Below, piece after piece: positions 21,255-33,501 of a stretch of DNA of 64,000 nt; the first letter of the stretch is position 1; every line of letters starts with the position of its first letter. The DNA comes from Symsagittifera roscoffensis (taxonomy: Eukaryota; Xenacoelomorpha; Acoela; Convolutidae), in contig NC_087066.1 in the NCBI RefSeq assembly GCF_963678635.1, positions 45,063,624 to 45,127,623 on the forward strand. Direction: 5' to 3'. The notes beneath the pieces were generated by a model. That model was given only the letters and a program-made list of their open reading frames with translations. It did no database searches and had not been told where the DNA came from. A program made the position numbers and the translations under genes.

Positions 21255-22774
21255 TTTTTTCTCCCTCCAACAAATAAAATTACACTTGAACTCTTAAAAC
21301 AATATCAAAACCTTGACCCAGTAATTAGACAACTAAAATCATGGCACAAATACAAAGATAAGCCCGTAAAAGCAGATACCACAATTTTAGGAAATAAAAC
21401 ACTCCTCCGATATTTCCGAAAATTTAATAATACAACAATTAATGAAAATACAGACCTTCTAGAATATCAATTAAATGATTCTACAGTTCCCTGTCTCCCT
21501 TTAAGTATGATACTAAAAGCTTTTAACATTTCATATACACAAAATACTAAAGGAAACTCTGGATCAGAGAAAACATATTCAAACTTTCCACAAAATTTTT
21601 ATTTCCCAAATGCACCAATTTGGATAAAAGTATTATGCAATGATTGTATAATATGTCAGCTAAATAAACCTTATCCAAATCAAAAACAAATAGCACAAAA
21701 ACAAGATTTTAAAGGATAAATTTTATATTTTAACCATCGTATTTCATTCGATACAAAAGGACCAATTTCACCATCCTCTGAAGGAAACTCCTACATTATG
21801 TTAATTGTTGATGCATTTACACATTATGTAGCACTCAACCCAGTACCACATTGTAATGCTTATTATGCTTACACAACATTTTATGAACACTGGATAGCTA
21901 AATTTGGGTTACCCGAAATCTTAGTTACAGATAACGGTACAGAATTCATAAAAAATGAAATCATCACACTATGTCACTTATATATATTATCAAACATAAA
22001 CCACGTACATCTCATGCACCTTGGACAAACGGTTTAGTCGAAGGTATGAACCGTTCATTACAAGAATATATTAGATGTATCATATATGGAAATGATACAA
22101 AATACACAGAATGGTCAGCAGATGTAAAATTATTTCCCTTAGCATATAATTCACAAATCACGACAACTCTAGGAATGTCACCATACGAAATGGTTTTTAA
22201 TCAAAAGCCACGTAAACCAATTATGTTTATAGCAAAATCTCATAAAAATGCACAAGGTTATTGCCAACCAAATAAAGACTCAGTTTGTTATAACCTACTT
22301 TTACACACGCATGATGAAGATCATTTTCATCACCCACAAATCTTTAAATTAACCTCCGGCGCACACACCGAATGGATTTTAAATAGAGATAAAAAACACA
22401 ATGAAATTTACCAAAAAGTAACAGAAAAATTGTTACATAGGCAAAACATTAACGAACAAATTAATTCACGCTTTACACCAGCCTCAGATTTAAAAATTGG
22501 AACATTTGGCTTAATACCTAACTTTAATACAAAAAAAAAGGAATTTCTAAAAAATTACAAGCCCTTCGCAAAGGACCATACCAAATAATTGCCAAACCCA
22601 CTGACAAAGAAAGAAAAAATAAAAAAATGATAAAAAAAATTCTACTACAAGAACAAGTAGAGAAATCCGAACATAGAGGACCATCACGACTTAGAAATCA
22701 ACCACGTAAAAACTACAAAACATTCATCCCACAATCTAAAATATTAAAGAAAGTTGAATTTCAAAAACAACTTT
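21255..22774 (+). pseudogene. pol: Integrase of Element B, broken
   Basis: Collinear with the intact integrase of Element A. The HHCC region and the DDE core (LIVDAF, LVTDNGTEF, GLVEGMNRS) are readable across three frame segments. Breaks are TAA 21717-21719, a frameshift near 21985, another near 22540 at a run of A, and a deletion of roughly 260 bp near 22605 that removes the part between the GPY/F module and the tail. This copy cannot make a whole integrase. Confidence 0.85.
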
Positions 22775-23609
22775 AAATTTTAACATTAATAATCCTTGCA
22801 CCTCTGGATCATATTCAATTTTCAGTTTTCAAAATAACATGCTGACAGACACGCAACAATTCTAGTTCAGATTCAGCCAATAAGATTAATTCAATCCGTC
22901 ACCTTCTATAACTATAACACCAACCTATTACACGAAAGATATTAAACTCCAGGCATATCTATAACTATAATTTTACAACCTCCAGGTCAAAGATCAGCAA
23001 ACCACTCAAACTTGACAACTAAAATAAATACCACCATAATATCATAACCCTCCCTTATCTAATAAAGCAAAGATCAACAATATTTTCCCAACTTAGACAT
23101 CAAAAACCCTCCAACTAAAAATGGTAAATTAGCCTAAAGTAAAAATGCCACCATATTCATTTGGCCTAAAGTACAAAATTCTCAAAAATACCCCAGATCA
23201 CCTAACAAATAAAAATAAAGCAAAGAGGACCTCCCAAACACCATAAAATTAGCCCCCAACAACTTTTCACAAAACTCAACCCGTTTGTCAAAAAACCAAT
23301 AAATAACTCGACCACACTTGAATATCGCCTTAAACAACAAAAAATATTCGACCAAAAGATCATTTCTTAAATGCTCTTCTCTCGATCAGTCCATTTTTTT
23401 AAAAATACAATTTTCAACATTTTCATAAATTTTTTCACAATACTTAAACTTTTATTCATATTTCAATTGATACCTTTGAAGCTTTTATAATAATTTTAGC
23501 CATTTTTACAACATTTTTAAAAATTTTCTACTCCCTATTTGAAATAGATCTCCAACTTTCCCAAATCATTGACCATATTCACAGGTACGATAATCCAAAG
23601 TTTATTTAA
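22775..23609 (+). other. Untranslated stretch between pol and the downstream block of Element B
   Basis: Counterpart of 1764-2583 in Element A. It keeps the CACAG|GTACGA sequence at 23580-23590, 25 nt before the next ATG. The hydrophobic 76-aa frame of Element A is broken here by stops. Confidence 0.5.
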
Positions 23610-23798
23610 ATGATACGAATGATTTTTAGTAGAACACATGTTTTTTTACTATTTGTATTTTTTATAACATTTTTATCATCCCTCATATTGACAATGTGCA
23701 AATGTATCAAAAAAGCAATAATCACATTCGCTTTAGCAACAATCCTTTTAATTCTTTTCCGTGAAGAATACTACAATAAACATAAATTTTTTCACTAG
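23610..23798 (+). CDS. Small two-helix membrane protein, Element B copy, 62 aa
   Basis: Same length and layout as the protein at 2584-2772: two hydrophobic segments around a basic CKCIKKA loop and a tail ending in FH. Only about seven residues differ. It is one of the few intact frames in this copy, which fits its short length as well as selection. Function is unknown; a viroporin-like or accessory membrane role would be speculation. Confidence 0.6.
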   Translation: MIRMIFSRTHVFLLFVFFITFLSSLILTMCKCIKKAIITFALATILLILFREEYYNKHKFFH

Positions 23799-23804
23799 AA
23801 AAAA

Positions 23805-24940
23805 CAAATCAAAATACTTTCAAAATTGCTAACCAACAATCACAAAAAGAGTCTTCACCGACATCATCCCAAGAAAACCCGACAATACCTACAACTACCC
23901 AAAACCCCCAAACATTCACACGAATTTCTTTCCAAGATAACCCATGCACTTTTGAAGAACGACACGCTCGCTTATCCGAACCATTAGAACCAGTTCAGCG
24001 ACAGGCACCCCTAAGTGAACCAACATATAATTTATACCCAACATTACCACAAGAATTAAGTAGAATAAGACACATTAGTCAAAATCAAAATACAATTGAA
24101 ATAAACAGACAAATTATACATCCACGACGAAATAGAAATTTTCAAACACCCCGAGTTCATTTTGATATACCCCAATCACCATCACCAATTACTCCAGAAA
24201 ACCCAAATAGCACATTACCAGAATTTCCCCTACTTCTTTCACAACGTAGCACCTCAAGTATACCCTCAAATTACTTAGGTTCAACACCAACATCTGAACA
24301 AATACGTGACAATCCCTTTAACCCTCCCAATCTAACATCACAACTACCATATTGGACAACGCACTCATTTACACAAGGTGAACCAAACTTAATAAACGAC
24401 CCAATAGATATTTTTACGGATACCACAACATCATCATCACTACCATAAACATTATCACTACCATCAACACCATCAATAAGCCAGATTTTACCAACGCCTT
24501 TCCCTCTAAATTTTCCAAATAACCTCGACGCTAGATATCGAGAACAATCATCAACAAATATCCCTTTAAGATTAGATTGGAATACATTCACAGCACCCCC
24601 ACCATTATTTGGACAACATCAATAAAGTAACCGACTCCACAATTGGGCACTCAATAGACTACAATATAGACAAGATATCCACGAAGACATTCGTGACCAT
24701 AACATCCAAATACTCCAACAAAATAGTCTCCAGTTAAAATTCGAAACCACGATTAAACTTAATAACATTGTTCAACACCCTTACCCATTAAATCCACCCA
24801 ATATAACAGCTCAATCGCTACCACCACCATTTATAACAACTGAAGTAATATATAAGTACGACAGATATACCAAAAAGACAATTGGCTACATCACATTTTA
24901 TAACCCATACTCAGGATTATCATACACATGTATATTCTAA
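23805..24940 (+). pseudogene. Pro/Ser/Thr-rich accessory ORF of Element B, broken
   Basis: Collinear with 2787-3914. The start codon is changed to ATA and at least two TAA codons interrupt it (near 24446 and 24623). The C-terminal quarter is open and closely matches Element A past the position of A's TAG, which is a tryptophan codon here. It ends with TAA 24938-24940, overlapping the envelope start at 24928 as in Element A. Confidence 0.65.
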
Positions 24941-26923
24941 AAATATTAATATTTCAACAAATTTTTTTTCTAACATTTTCCGATTAGAACATAAACCCTT
25001 CTCCTCGCACAGGACCCCAGGACTTATTAGTAACACACTACGATTGTAAAGAAAACGAACAAAAAACACTACACAAATATGCAAAAAATCAAGTATCACA
25101 ATGCGAAACAGAACCACAAGCTATAGAAACTACAAATGTAATAGCGACACTGTATTCAAAAGCCCGAGCAACAACAGTCGCAGGATATAAATTTACAGCA
25201 ACATTTTTCGAAAAGAAAGTACATTGTTCACAAGTTTCAAACGGAAATAAAAACCGACTTGATCACGAATCATTCTACCAAAGTAATAAGAACGCCTTCT
25301 ACATCTAAATCCCGATGATTGTAAAAACGAGCTACTCAGAATTAACATCACAAGAAATAAAAACACCGACAGAAAACTAGTATATTTTCAAGTCTTTACC
25401 GATTCTGTACATCAAGCAGAACTTGAAAGATATCAAGGACATATAAAACTAGATGAAAAATACCCATACAACGGCGCACAGGGAAGATTAACTTATGACA
25501 TACACGATAAGCACTGGATACCACACATTGGAATAAATAACCCATCAAACTACGAAGCAGACACAAAAAATAAAGGATATCAAGAAATAATGTTTTTCGA
25601 TTGGAAAAAACAACTCGAAAAAGTACAACTCACACGAGATTTATCCGACAACACAATAAACTATCAAGTAATTAGATTACCTTTTAAAAACGATCAAGGT
25701 TATTGTGATCCTACAACACGGACACAAGCAACAATTTTTTGGTTTCCCGAAGATACATGCACAACATTTCAAGTAGCGAAAATACACGCTCGAATGATAA
25801 AATTTCACGAAAAATATATATTTTGTAGAATCAATTCCATAAGAACAAGTCCATCCATCACGAAAACAACGTACTGATTTTCGAAATATCCATAATATAG
25901 AAAATAAATTAACACGTTTCCAAATATATCAAGAAACAGAAATCGCATGTAAATACAGGAACCCACTTTACAAAACACAATATTCTGAAATACTAGTTGA
26001 ATACGAAAAAAGTTTCGACATGACCACTGGAAAAATAAAATTTGACCCTTATGCCACAGGTCACCCTCTAAACCAAGGAACATCATATATACCAGTTAAC
26101 TTTCAAAAAAACACAGGTCAACCTGGTGGAAAACTAAAGCCACATGACACTAGAAGTACACGTTTACAAGAACTATCACTAATGAATAACACTTATTTTG
26201 GTAATATCCACTATGATATTCACTTAGATATGAAGTTAGACTACACGATTAGTCGAATTTTTCAAGAAATGTCACTCTCCGAATTAGAAACACTTCACCA
26301 ACTATGCGAATTAGAAAGGACACAAATCCTACAATCACTCACACTAGCAGTATTAAAAATACCCTACGCAGGATATTTATTGTCAGGAAATAGATCAAAT
26401 TTTCTAGACTACGAAGGAAACATTTTATGGTTTTATACTTGTACCAAAAAAAAGTATCACCACTATATGTTTTTGAAGATAAACGCTGCTATAAAAGAAT
26501 CCCTATATTTTATAAAAATAAGGTACATTTTGTTGACACACTTTCAAGACGAACATATTTTTGGGATACCGCAGTCCCATGTGGATCAGAAAATAGCCAC
26601 AATGTAGTACAATTGAACCCTGATGAAGATAATTATTATCTTCTTACTCCATACCCTACGTTAATGCAATCATTCAAAAAATTTTCACCCGAAAGCATCA
26701 GAGCTATTGCTCGTAATCCAAATATTGATTTACAATCAATTGGAATATATTCAAAATCAGATATCCAACACCACTTTAGAACAGCACAATTCCAAGAATT
26801 ATTAACACAAATGGACACTATACAAAGACAGTCAATTGATCAAAATTTACGAAATTTTGCCGAAACCGCAGGATTTGCAGATATTTATACACAAGATTAT
26901 AGCGGATATTTTAAAGACATTAA

Positions 26924-26986
<63 letters not shown>

Positions 26987-27592
26987 AAACGGTGAAAAAT
27001 ACAGACCACAAGATATTTCACTTATCAATATTTTTAGATTTGTTACCCTGAAAAATGAAATTCTAGATTTTCTAGGATCGCCCTATTAAATTTTAGAAAA
27101 GTTAACTATCCTATACGCAATGTTTAACTTTATAGGATTTCTTTTTTCACTTTTAAAAGGTATTTATAACACATGCAATATACACACACAAGTAAATAGA
27201 CAAGCAAGTGTAGCACGCATACTATTTGCAGGTATTTTTGGAAATTTTCTCTTCATCAATAAACAAAATTCTTCTAGACGCACAAATAAATGAATATAAT
27301 ACAAAAATAGCGACAAGACAGAACACGTACGAAGAAGAACATAATAATATAGAAGTAACACCTACCGCACCACAGTTGCCACCCCTACCACATAAACATC
27401 CATTATCCTTAGTCCCACGTAATTTCCGAAACCTAGCAATAACACACAACCCAAATTTTAGACCAAATGTATCACAAAGTCCCATACAACATAAAATGAC
27501 ACATCATTCACAAGATGATAATACACATGAACAAATTATAGAACAACCCCATACCACCGCTTTTCAGTCTCAAAAAAAATCATTTTTTTAGC
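24928..27592 (+). pseudogene. env: Envelope-like glycoprotein gene of Element B, broken
   Basis: Collinear with 3902-7065 and without the 540-bp duplication. Breaks seen are TAG 24985-24987, a frameshift near 25290, a stop near 25875, an extra A in the run near 26446, a 57-bp TA repeat at 26928-26984, TAA near 27088, and further small shifts around 27240. The Cys-bearing ectodomain motifs, membrane anchor and Pro-rich tail are still recognisable. Its breaks lie at different places from those in Element A, so the two copies decayed independently. Confidence 0.7.
26928..26984. repeat. TA dinucleotide microsatellite, 57 bp
   Basis: An uninterrupted TA run inside the envelope remnant. Element A has only short TATATATA tracts at the two matching places, so the run expanded after the copies separated. 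Confidence 0.95.
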
Positions 27593-27597
27593 TCACG

Positions 27598-29409
27598 CTG
27601 AGCCGACAACTTGGATCCCTACACCGCTCAAATTCCCACCCAACCAACCTCTACACTCCAATCCCAATAATCCCACTTTTTGCTTTCCCACCACCCGATT
27701 TCTCAATTATTAATAAATCATCAAGCACGAATTCGGATACTAACTCAGATATTTCAGTTTTAAACTCCATCTCACAACTTAATAACCCAAAGATAGAAAC
27801 CCCTGACGAATTTGCAGACTCCGAACCATCTCCATCCAATAACTTTCAATACAACTCCTCAGTTTTTTCAAAACCTCCTTTTCAACCAATCCCACCAAAT
27901 AGTTCACTCCCATCCGTTTCCACTCCTTCTTATGCTTCGCAAGTAACCCCAACCTAATCTCCACTTCATTCCGACCGATCATCTAATAACTCTCCAGATA
28001 CCCCCCAAATTTCCCAGGAACTCGATAATTTTATCGCCCTACAACAACAGTTAATACACCCTAACACCCTCACCATACATCAAATTTCATCCACAATAGA
28101 ATCCTCAAATCCACCTACTCCTACACCCTCCTCAGCTTACACTGCATCATTAGCACAATCATCCACATCCACCGAAACATCTAATAGCACTAACCGAGCT
28201 TATCGCACTTTTAAAAGAAAATTCCCGAACCATCCATTCCCGTCCAAACCAGGAACAGCCTGCGAATATATTAATCACCCACAACACACCAACACGAAAG
28301 ATTTTCTAGCGATCACCTTACCCTCATTTCCACAATATACATTAAATACACCTAACGACACTAACGAAACATGTAATTTTGTAGATGAACATGTTTTAAT
28401 GCCCACACTTCATTGGACAGCATATTATCAATTCACTAACCCCCTTTGCCTGCCACTATCTAGTACTCATGACGACATAGAAAAGAATAAAAATAAGTTA
28501 TATAGACAAACCGCAACACTAACACCTAGACAATTTACTTATGTAGGATATAAAAAATTACTAAAAACATTCACTGCACCCCTAGCTAACGAGTTTACAA
28601 TAGAATATTACGACCATAATATCATCCGAACTAATCAAGACCAATTTTTAGATGACGACCGCTTCGCTAACCCACAACTAACAGAAAAATTTTTCATCAA
28701 AACGTCATATGTATTCACCCTTAATATTTTTGATAGAAAATATGATCACATCATTTCTGAAGCACTAAATGATATTTAAGCTTACAAAAGTTTTAAAGAC
28801 AAATTTCAGTTATTTTCACTAACCTTTCACTTCCTTGCACCACATGAACGCGATTTGCACTGTTCACACGACATTATGTTACGCACTAAACAGACTCATA
28901 CATATACATACTATCGCTTCATACAAAATCATTTTGATTTGCGTACTCCATCAAGACAACCACACCATCGTTTTCAGTTTCTTAACTCGAAGTACACTTC
29001 ACCATTTTTTCTTAATTTCACTTATTGCATCAAGGATACTAACCTCCACGGCATCCTCCGCAATTATGACCCAGTAACACAAATGTATATTTTTTGTCCC
29101 ATCACGAAGACCTTTAACGCCGAAGAATCCAGACCCTTACTTATCCCACATGAATTTATCCAGCCTATAGAAATCCCAATATTAGAATTCATTCACAATA
29201 CTAAATATAATCACAAAATATATAACCTCATACAAAACACACCTTACGAGTTTGCAGTAGGCACCGAAGAACTAAAAACCATTAACGCACTTCAATTGCT
29301 TTGGCCACTGCTCCAAACTAAAAACATCATTCGCATACTAGCTAAATTACTAACAACATCGGACATGATACACAACATCTTCCCCCACGGCTTTTTCCCG
29401 GACGATTAA
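27598..29409 (+). pseudogene. Post-envelope ORF of Element B, broken in its first part
   Basis: Counterpart of the 602-aa ORF at 7062-8870. The ATG is changed to CTG (27598-27600), the Pro/Ser/Thr-rich first part has stops and shifts, and TAA 28777-28779 cuts the globular part. The frame resumes and is open to the same final residues (FPHGFFPDD) at 29409. The last 184 residues are nearly the same as in Element A, while silent third-position changes are frequent. The decay therefore looks later than a period of selection. Confidence 0.75.
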
Positions 29410-30984
29410 TAGGTAAGTATAATTTAAAATAGTCTTCACTAATAAATTTAAATTAGTTTTAACCATTCTTTATTCATGTTTCTGTTACATTTCTAGTCTT
29501 CATACCACAATCATCTGCAAAAACAGAAAAGAAAAATAAAAAAAAATAAATTTGTTAAAATTCTTCTAAACTTCATTAATATCTTGCACAAAATAATATA
29601 ATGAAATTCATACGAAATGTAGTAAATTAATTTATAAATTATTTCCCCATGAAGCAGTAAAATTAATTACGATGAAAATTTGTAACTTTAAATTTCCCCC
29701 AAAAGGCAGTAAAATTGAAATTCTATGTAATAAACTGATAAAATGAAAATGCAGTACTAACCTTTTGATATTTTCATTCAATCGCACGGGCTTTCTATCC
29801 AAACTCGCACAGCTCACCCACGAAGAATTGTTAAATAAGTTTCAAGTTTTCACACTCAACAACTCTAACACGCGATAACAAGTTTCAAACTTTCCTTTAA
29901 CCCGGTTGGAAAGGAATTATATACTAAACCAAACTAACCAACGCAGCTTACTAAACACCACAAATCATAAAATAACAGCATGACTAAGAAAAGAAAACCA
30001 ACGGTACCCAAACCGGATTAACCCAGTTTAAAACTGGATAATTTATTCTTTTGAAGACTATTATAAAGTCTAAGAAAGAAATAATAAAACACAAAAAAGT
30101 CGAAAGACAAACCCATACCAAAAACAATTTGATTTTTGAAAAAAGGACACAACCAACAAAACATAAGAAAGACCAACATAAACCCAACATAAAACGTTAT
30201 CACATAACAGGACCTCTCAAAGAAACAGCACGAAATCATACTCCCACTCCTGGCCTAACCCACCAGAGAGGACGTCCTGAGCATGCTCTATAGCCGGCCT
30301 AACCCACCGCCCTACATCCACGCTTTGTGACCACACTTCTATTTAATAAGAGGTACTCAAGGGTGAGTAACTCTTCAAAATATTCAAACTAAAACAAAAT
30401 GCTTTTGTGAAAACAACTAACTAAATTCATGATAAAAAACCAAACTAATATAATTTTATAAAGTGTAAATCATACCTTGCAGTATATAGATCAACACACA
30501 ACAACAAAGACGAACATCCAAAGACAAAATGATCCCATCACACTCGAACAAAGAATGGCTAACCACAACCGATATGCCGTCCATAATCACAACTCAAAGG
30601 ATTTAGAGTACGACTTGACTTCGCAGAAAAAGACTTCATTGAACTAGACCAATGACCACCTCGATTTTCAAGTATACGTGCAGATCCGAGTTACGAGGCA
30701 TCCCTTCCACACACGATCTCCACGCCATTCCCAGACGAGGTTGAACACAAAACAAGTTCTCTACATAATACAGAAAAACCCGTCATAGCAAACCATTTTG
30801 AAATCAGATTGATTTCATTGGGGAACACAGTCGTTGTCACAAGACGACACAACGATTGATGTTCCTAACTCCAGCGTCCTGGAACTTCTTTAACAAGAGG
30901 AATCGGACAAGAATATGATGTTCGCCAAAGACCAGCGTTCATCATCCATCCTTTGAATTGCAGAAAGATAATTCTAAAAACTCT
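29410..30984 (+). other. 3' noncoding region of Element B with putative intron (29413-30963)
   Basis: TAG|GTAAGTAT follows the stop of the post-envelope ORF, and CATCCTTTGAATTGCAG ends at 30963. The interval is 1551 bp, as in Element A. The block 29890-30380 matches 9360-9850 closely, including the paired CCTAACCCACC and the tRNA A-box-like sequence on the minus strand. The region ends abruptly at the border of the inverted-repeat element. Confidence 0.5.
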
Positions 30985-31480
30985 GTTATGTGGGTTTAAA
31001 AATTGCCATTTTGGTCAATTTGGGACAATTAACGCGCGATATATTTCGCGCTATTAACGCGTAAGCGGAGAGTTAATCCGTCTTAGAAATCGTTCCAAAT
31101 TGGTTGAAAGAAGCTCATTTGCCATAATTGATTTGATACAAGGAGCGAAATCTATCCTTTTATACTTTATATGGCGTGTGGGGAGATGATTTTCATAAAA
31201 AATTTCAAATTTTAGAAAAAAAAAATATTTTCGTTTTGTTTTATTACATTTATTTTTTTGATGTTATTACTGCTCCATAAACCTTTAAAGGCAGTCGGAG
31301 CATTCAGGGCTTCGCCCTGATACGAGCAGTCTTGTTCAATTTAAAAAATTTCCGCGGTTCCAACCAGACTTTAAACGATACCGAAAACCTGACCAAAGGT
31401 ATCGAACGTTTTGAACTTCTGACGGATTTTTTTGCGCTCTCGCTTTCATCCTAATCAAAGTTCACTGCTGCTCGCAGCTA

Positions 31481-33501
31481 AGATATACAATTAACTACCA
31501 ATCAAAACTTCAAAAACGCTAAAAGTTTCAATGAAATTTAGCAGATTATGATTTTGTAAATAGTTTGAGAATCAAAAACTAAACAAACCGATTGCTTTTC
31601 TTCGACAAACGTTAGAACAAAAAAATACAAACAGCTTTCAGAAGTGATGAAAAATAAAGTTGAAATATGATTTGAATATTATTTTTTTAAAAATTTGATA
31701 AAAGTGTATATTTAAAATAAAATACCTTGAAATAAAAAACTTTAAGCAAAAAAGTCAATTTTTTGGAATTCAGAGTAGGATTCGCACTGAAGTTCCATGG
31801 ATAGAAATACATTAAATTTGAGGTTTATTATCAGTGTCCGTAAATAGAAAATTAATCAATTTTAATCAATTAAAAATGCATTATATTGTTTTTTATTCAA
31901 AATTGCAATAAAATCTTTTGCAAATGAATTATATGATTATTTTTTTGCTTTATAGACAATGAAACTTTTATTAGTTTATTGTAGTTGATTTTTTTATTTT
32001 TTTTTGTGAAACTTCAATGCACTTAAACTGTTTTCTACGTTTTAAACTGAAATTGATTGCTTTTTGTTCTATTTCAAATTTTTCTGCGCAACTTTGATTT
32101 TTTTTATTGTTTGTATGTTAATCAATCTCTCAATTTTGTTCGCTCCAAAAATTTTTTAATCAAATCTGAACCCCCCCCCCCACACACACGCACTTCTGAC
32201 CACCTTAATCAACCCCCTCCCCTTATTTCATGTAGTCCCTCACCCCACCACCACCAGAGCCAATGCATATGTTTTGTTATCTAGGCATGTTTTCTAATGT
32301 TTTTTCAAAATGATGCGAAACAACGAAAATAATAAAAATCATTATCATAAGACTTTTAGTTATCAAATAAACCATTATAACGGATTTCAAAAACATTTAT
32401 AGGGCATCAAGTTTTCGCGGGAGAAAACGTTTAATTCATTTTTCAATCCAAATTCGCTGTCGGAGCATTACATGGGAAACGATTAAGTTGATAATATTTT
32501 AGACCACACAATTCTATTGTAATCGGTTGTTTTTCACTTTTCTCAAACTCGAGTACTGTTGTTCTGTCGTAGCTCCGGATGAAACGTCTAATTACATATG
32601 AAGCGGATAAAATTGCACCGGGTACATCATCACAGGAGTAATTATCTTTGTTTTTGCTAATTTATATGAAAAGTATTGATAAAGTTCATCCGTTTCAGTC
32701 AGCAATTGCAGGCAAAAAATTTTGAAATTATGCTTTATAGTTTCCTCTGTCAAATATGAGGATATTAACCCTGGCGGCATTTTCGTTAACCATATACTTA
32801 GATTTTCTTGTGAAAGCTAATCGAAGGACAAATGTTACTGCCTTCTCAAGAATTTTTACCGCTAGTTTCAGTACGTTAACATCAGTAAGGTCGAAGTCCG
32901 AGACTAGTTCCGATTCTTGGACTTTTTGCATGCCCCGTCGGGTGCGCACACCATTTTCAACCTGACACGCGTCTACCTAAACTGCTCGTTGTATATTTTG
33001 ATTCTGAAAGGTTAACGCGATTCTTTTACGCGTGGTGAATTATTCCGCGTTACACAATCGTTCTAAAAAGAACAGGGGCAAGCTAAATGGTCAATTTAAT
33101 TCCATACGCATCTCAAATTTCAACACTTAAAATTTGATAATATCAGTCTAAGTTTCATAGCTTGCCTACCTTTATTTAACAAATAAATTGAGGCTAGTTA
33201 AAGGGCAGTAATTGGAGCATTCGGGGTTTTCTCTTGATACGAGAAGTCCTGTTTTCTAGCTGAGTACAGTCTAGAAATGTTTTGTAATATTTTCGCATAC
33301 TCTTCAATCTTGCTACAAGAGTCAAGAAATTTGTGGCAAAACAGATTGGAAATGAGTGGGGACGCAGATTAAACTTTTGTCGCTATATATCAACAAGACT
33401 GCTCGTATCAGGGCAAAACCCTGAATGTTCCGACTGCCTTTTAAATTTTTTGGAGCAGTAAAAACATTAAGAAATTTAAATGAAATGATACAAAATTAAA
33501 A
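31481..33501 (+). repeat. Tandem unit 1 (2021 bp)
   Basis: Begins AGATATACAATTAACTACC. Nearly identical over its whole length to unit 2; the visible difference is a shorter C run near 32170. It contains near 33206-33262 a diverged third copy of the element end (GGAGCATTCGGGG, then TGATACGAGAAGTCCTG). Confidence 0.9.
32592..32949 (-). pseudogene. Hypothetical small protein in tandem unit 1, split by a frame change
   Basis: Two overlapping minus-strand frames, 32949-32728 (73 aa) and 32780-32592 (62 aa), share a region and together could encode about 120 residues if one frameshift is allowed. The first contains a Leu/Val-rich helix-like stretch and basic residues (FTRKSKYM). I recognise no family, and these could be chance frames. 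An identical pair occurs in unit 2. Confidence 0.2.

Larger units (their letters stand above)
16140..30984 (+). mobile_element. Element B: Ty3/gypsy-type LTR retroelement, same family as A, decayed
   Basis: A 410-bp 5' LTR is followed by gag, protease, RT, RNase H, integrase, the 62-aa membrane protein, the Pro-rich ORF, an envelope-like gene and the post-envelope ORF, in the order seen in Element A. Almost every large frame carries stops or frameshifts, so the copy is inactive. The 3' LTR is missing: similarity to Element A stops at about 30984, where the inverted-repeat element begins, and does not resume after it. The leader and N-terminal gag are also missing next to the 5' LTR. Confidence 0.88.

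Noticed and set aside
31291-31340. Helitron-type 3' end at the CAGGGC...GCCCTG hairpin
   Set aside because: A hairpin is present, but the expected terminal CTRR and a 5' TC end are not seen, and the element has long inverted repeats, which Helitrons lack.
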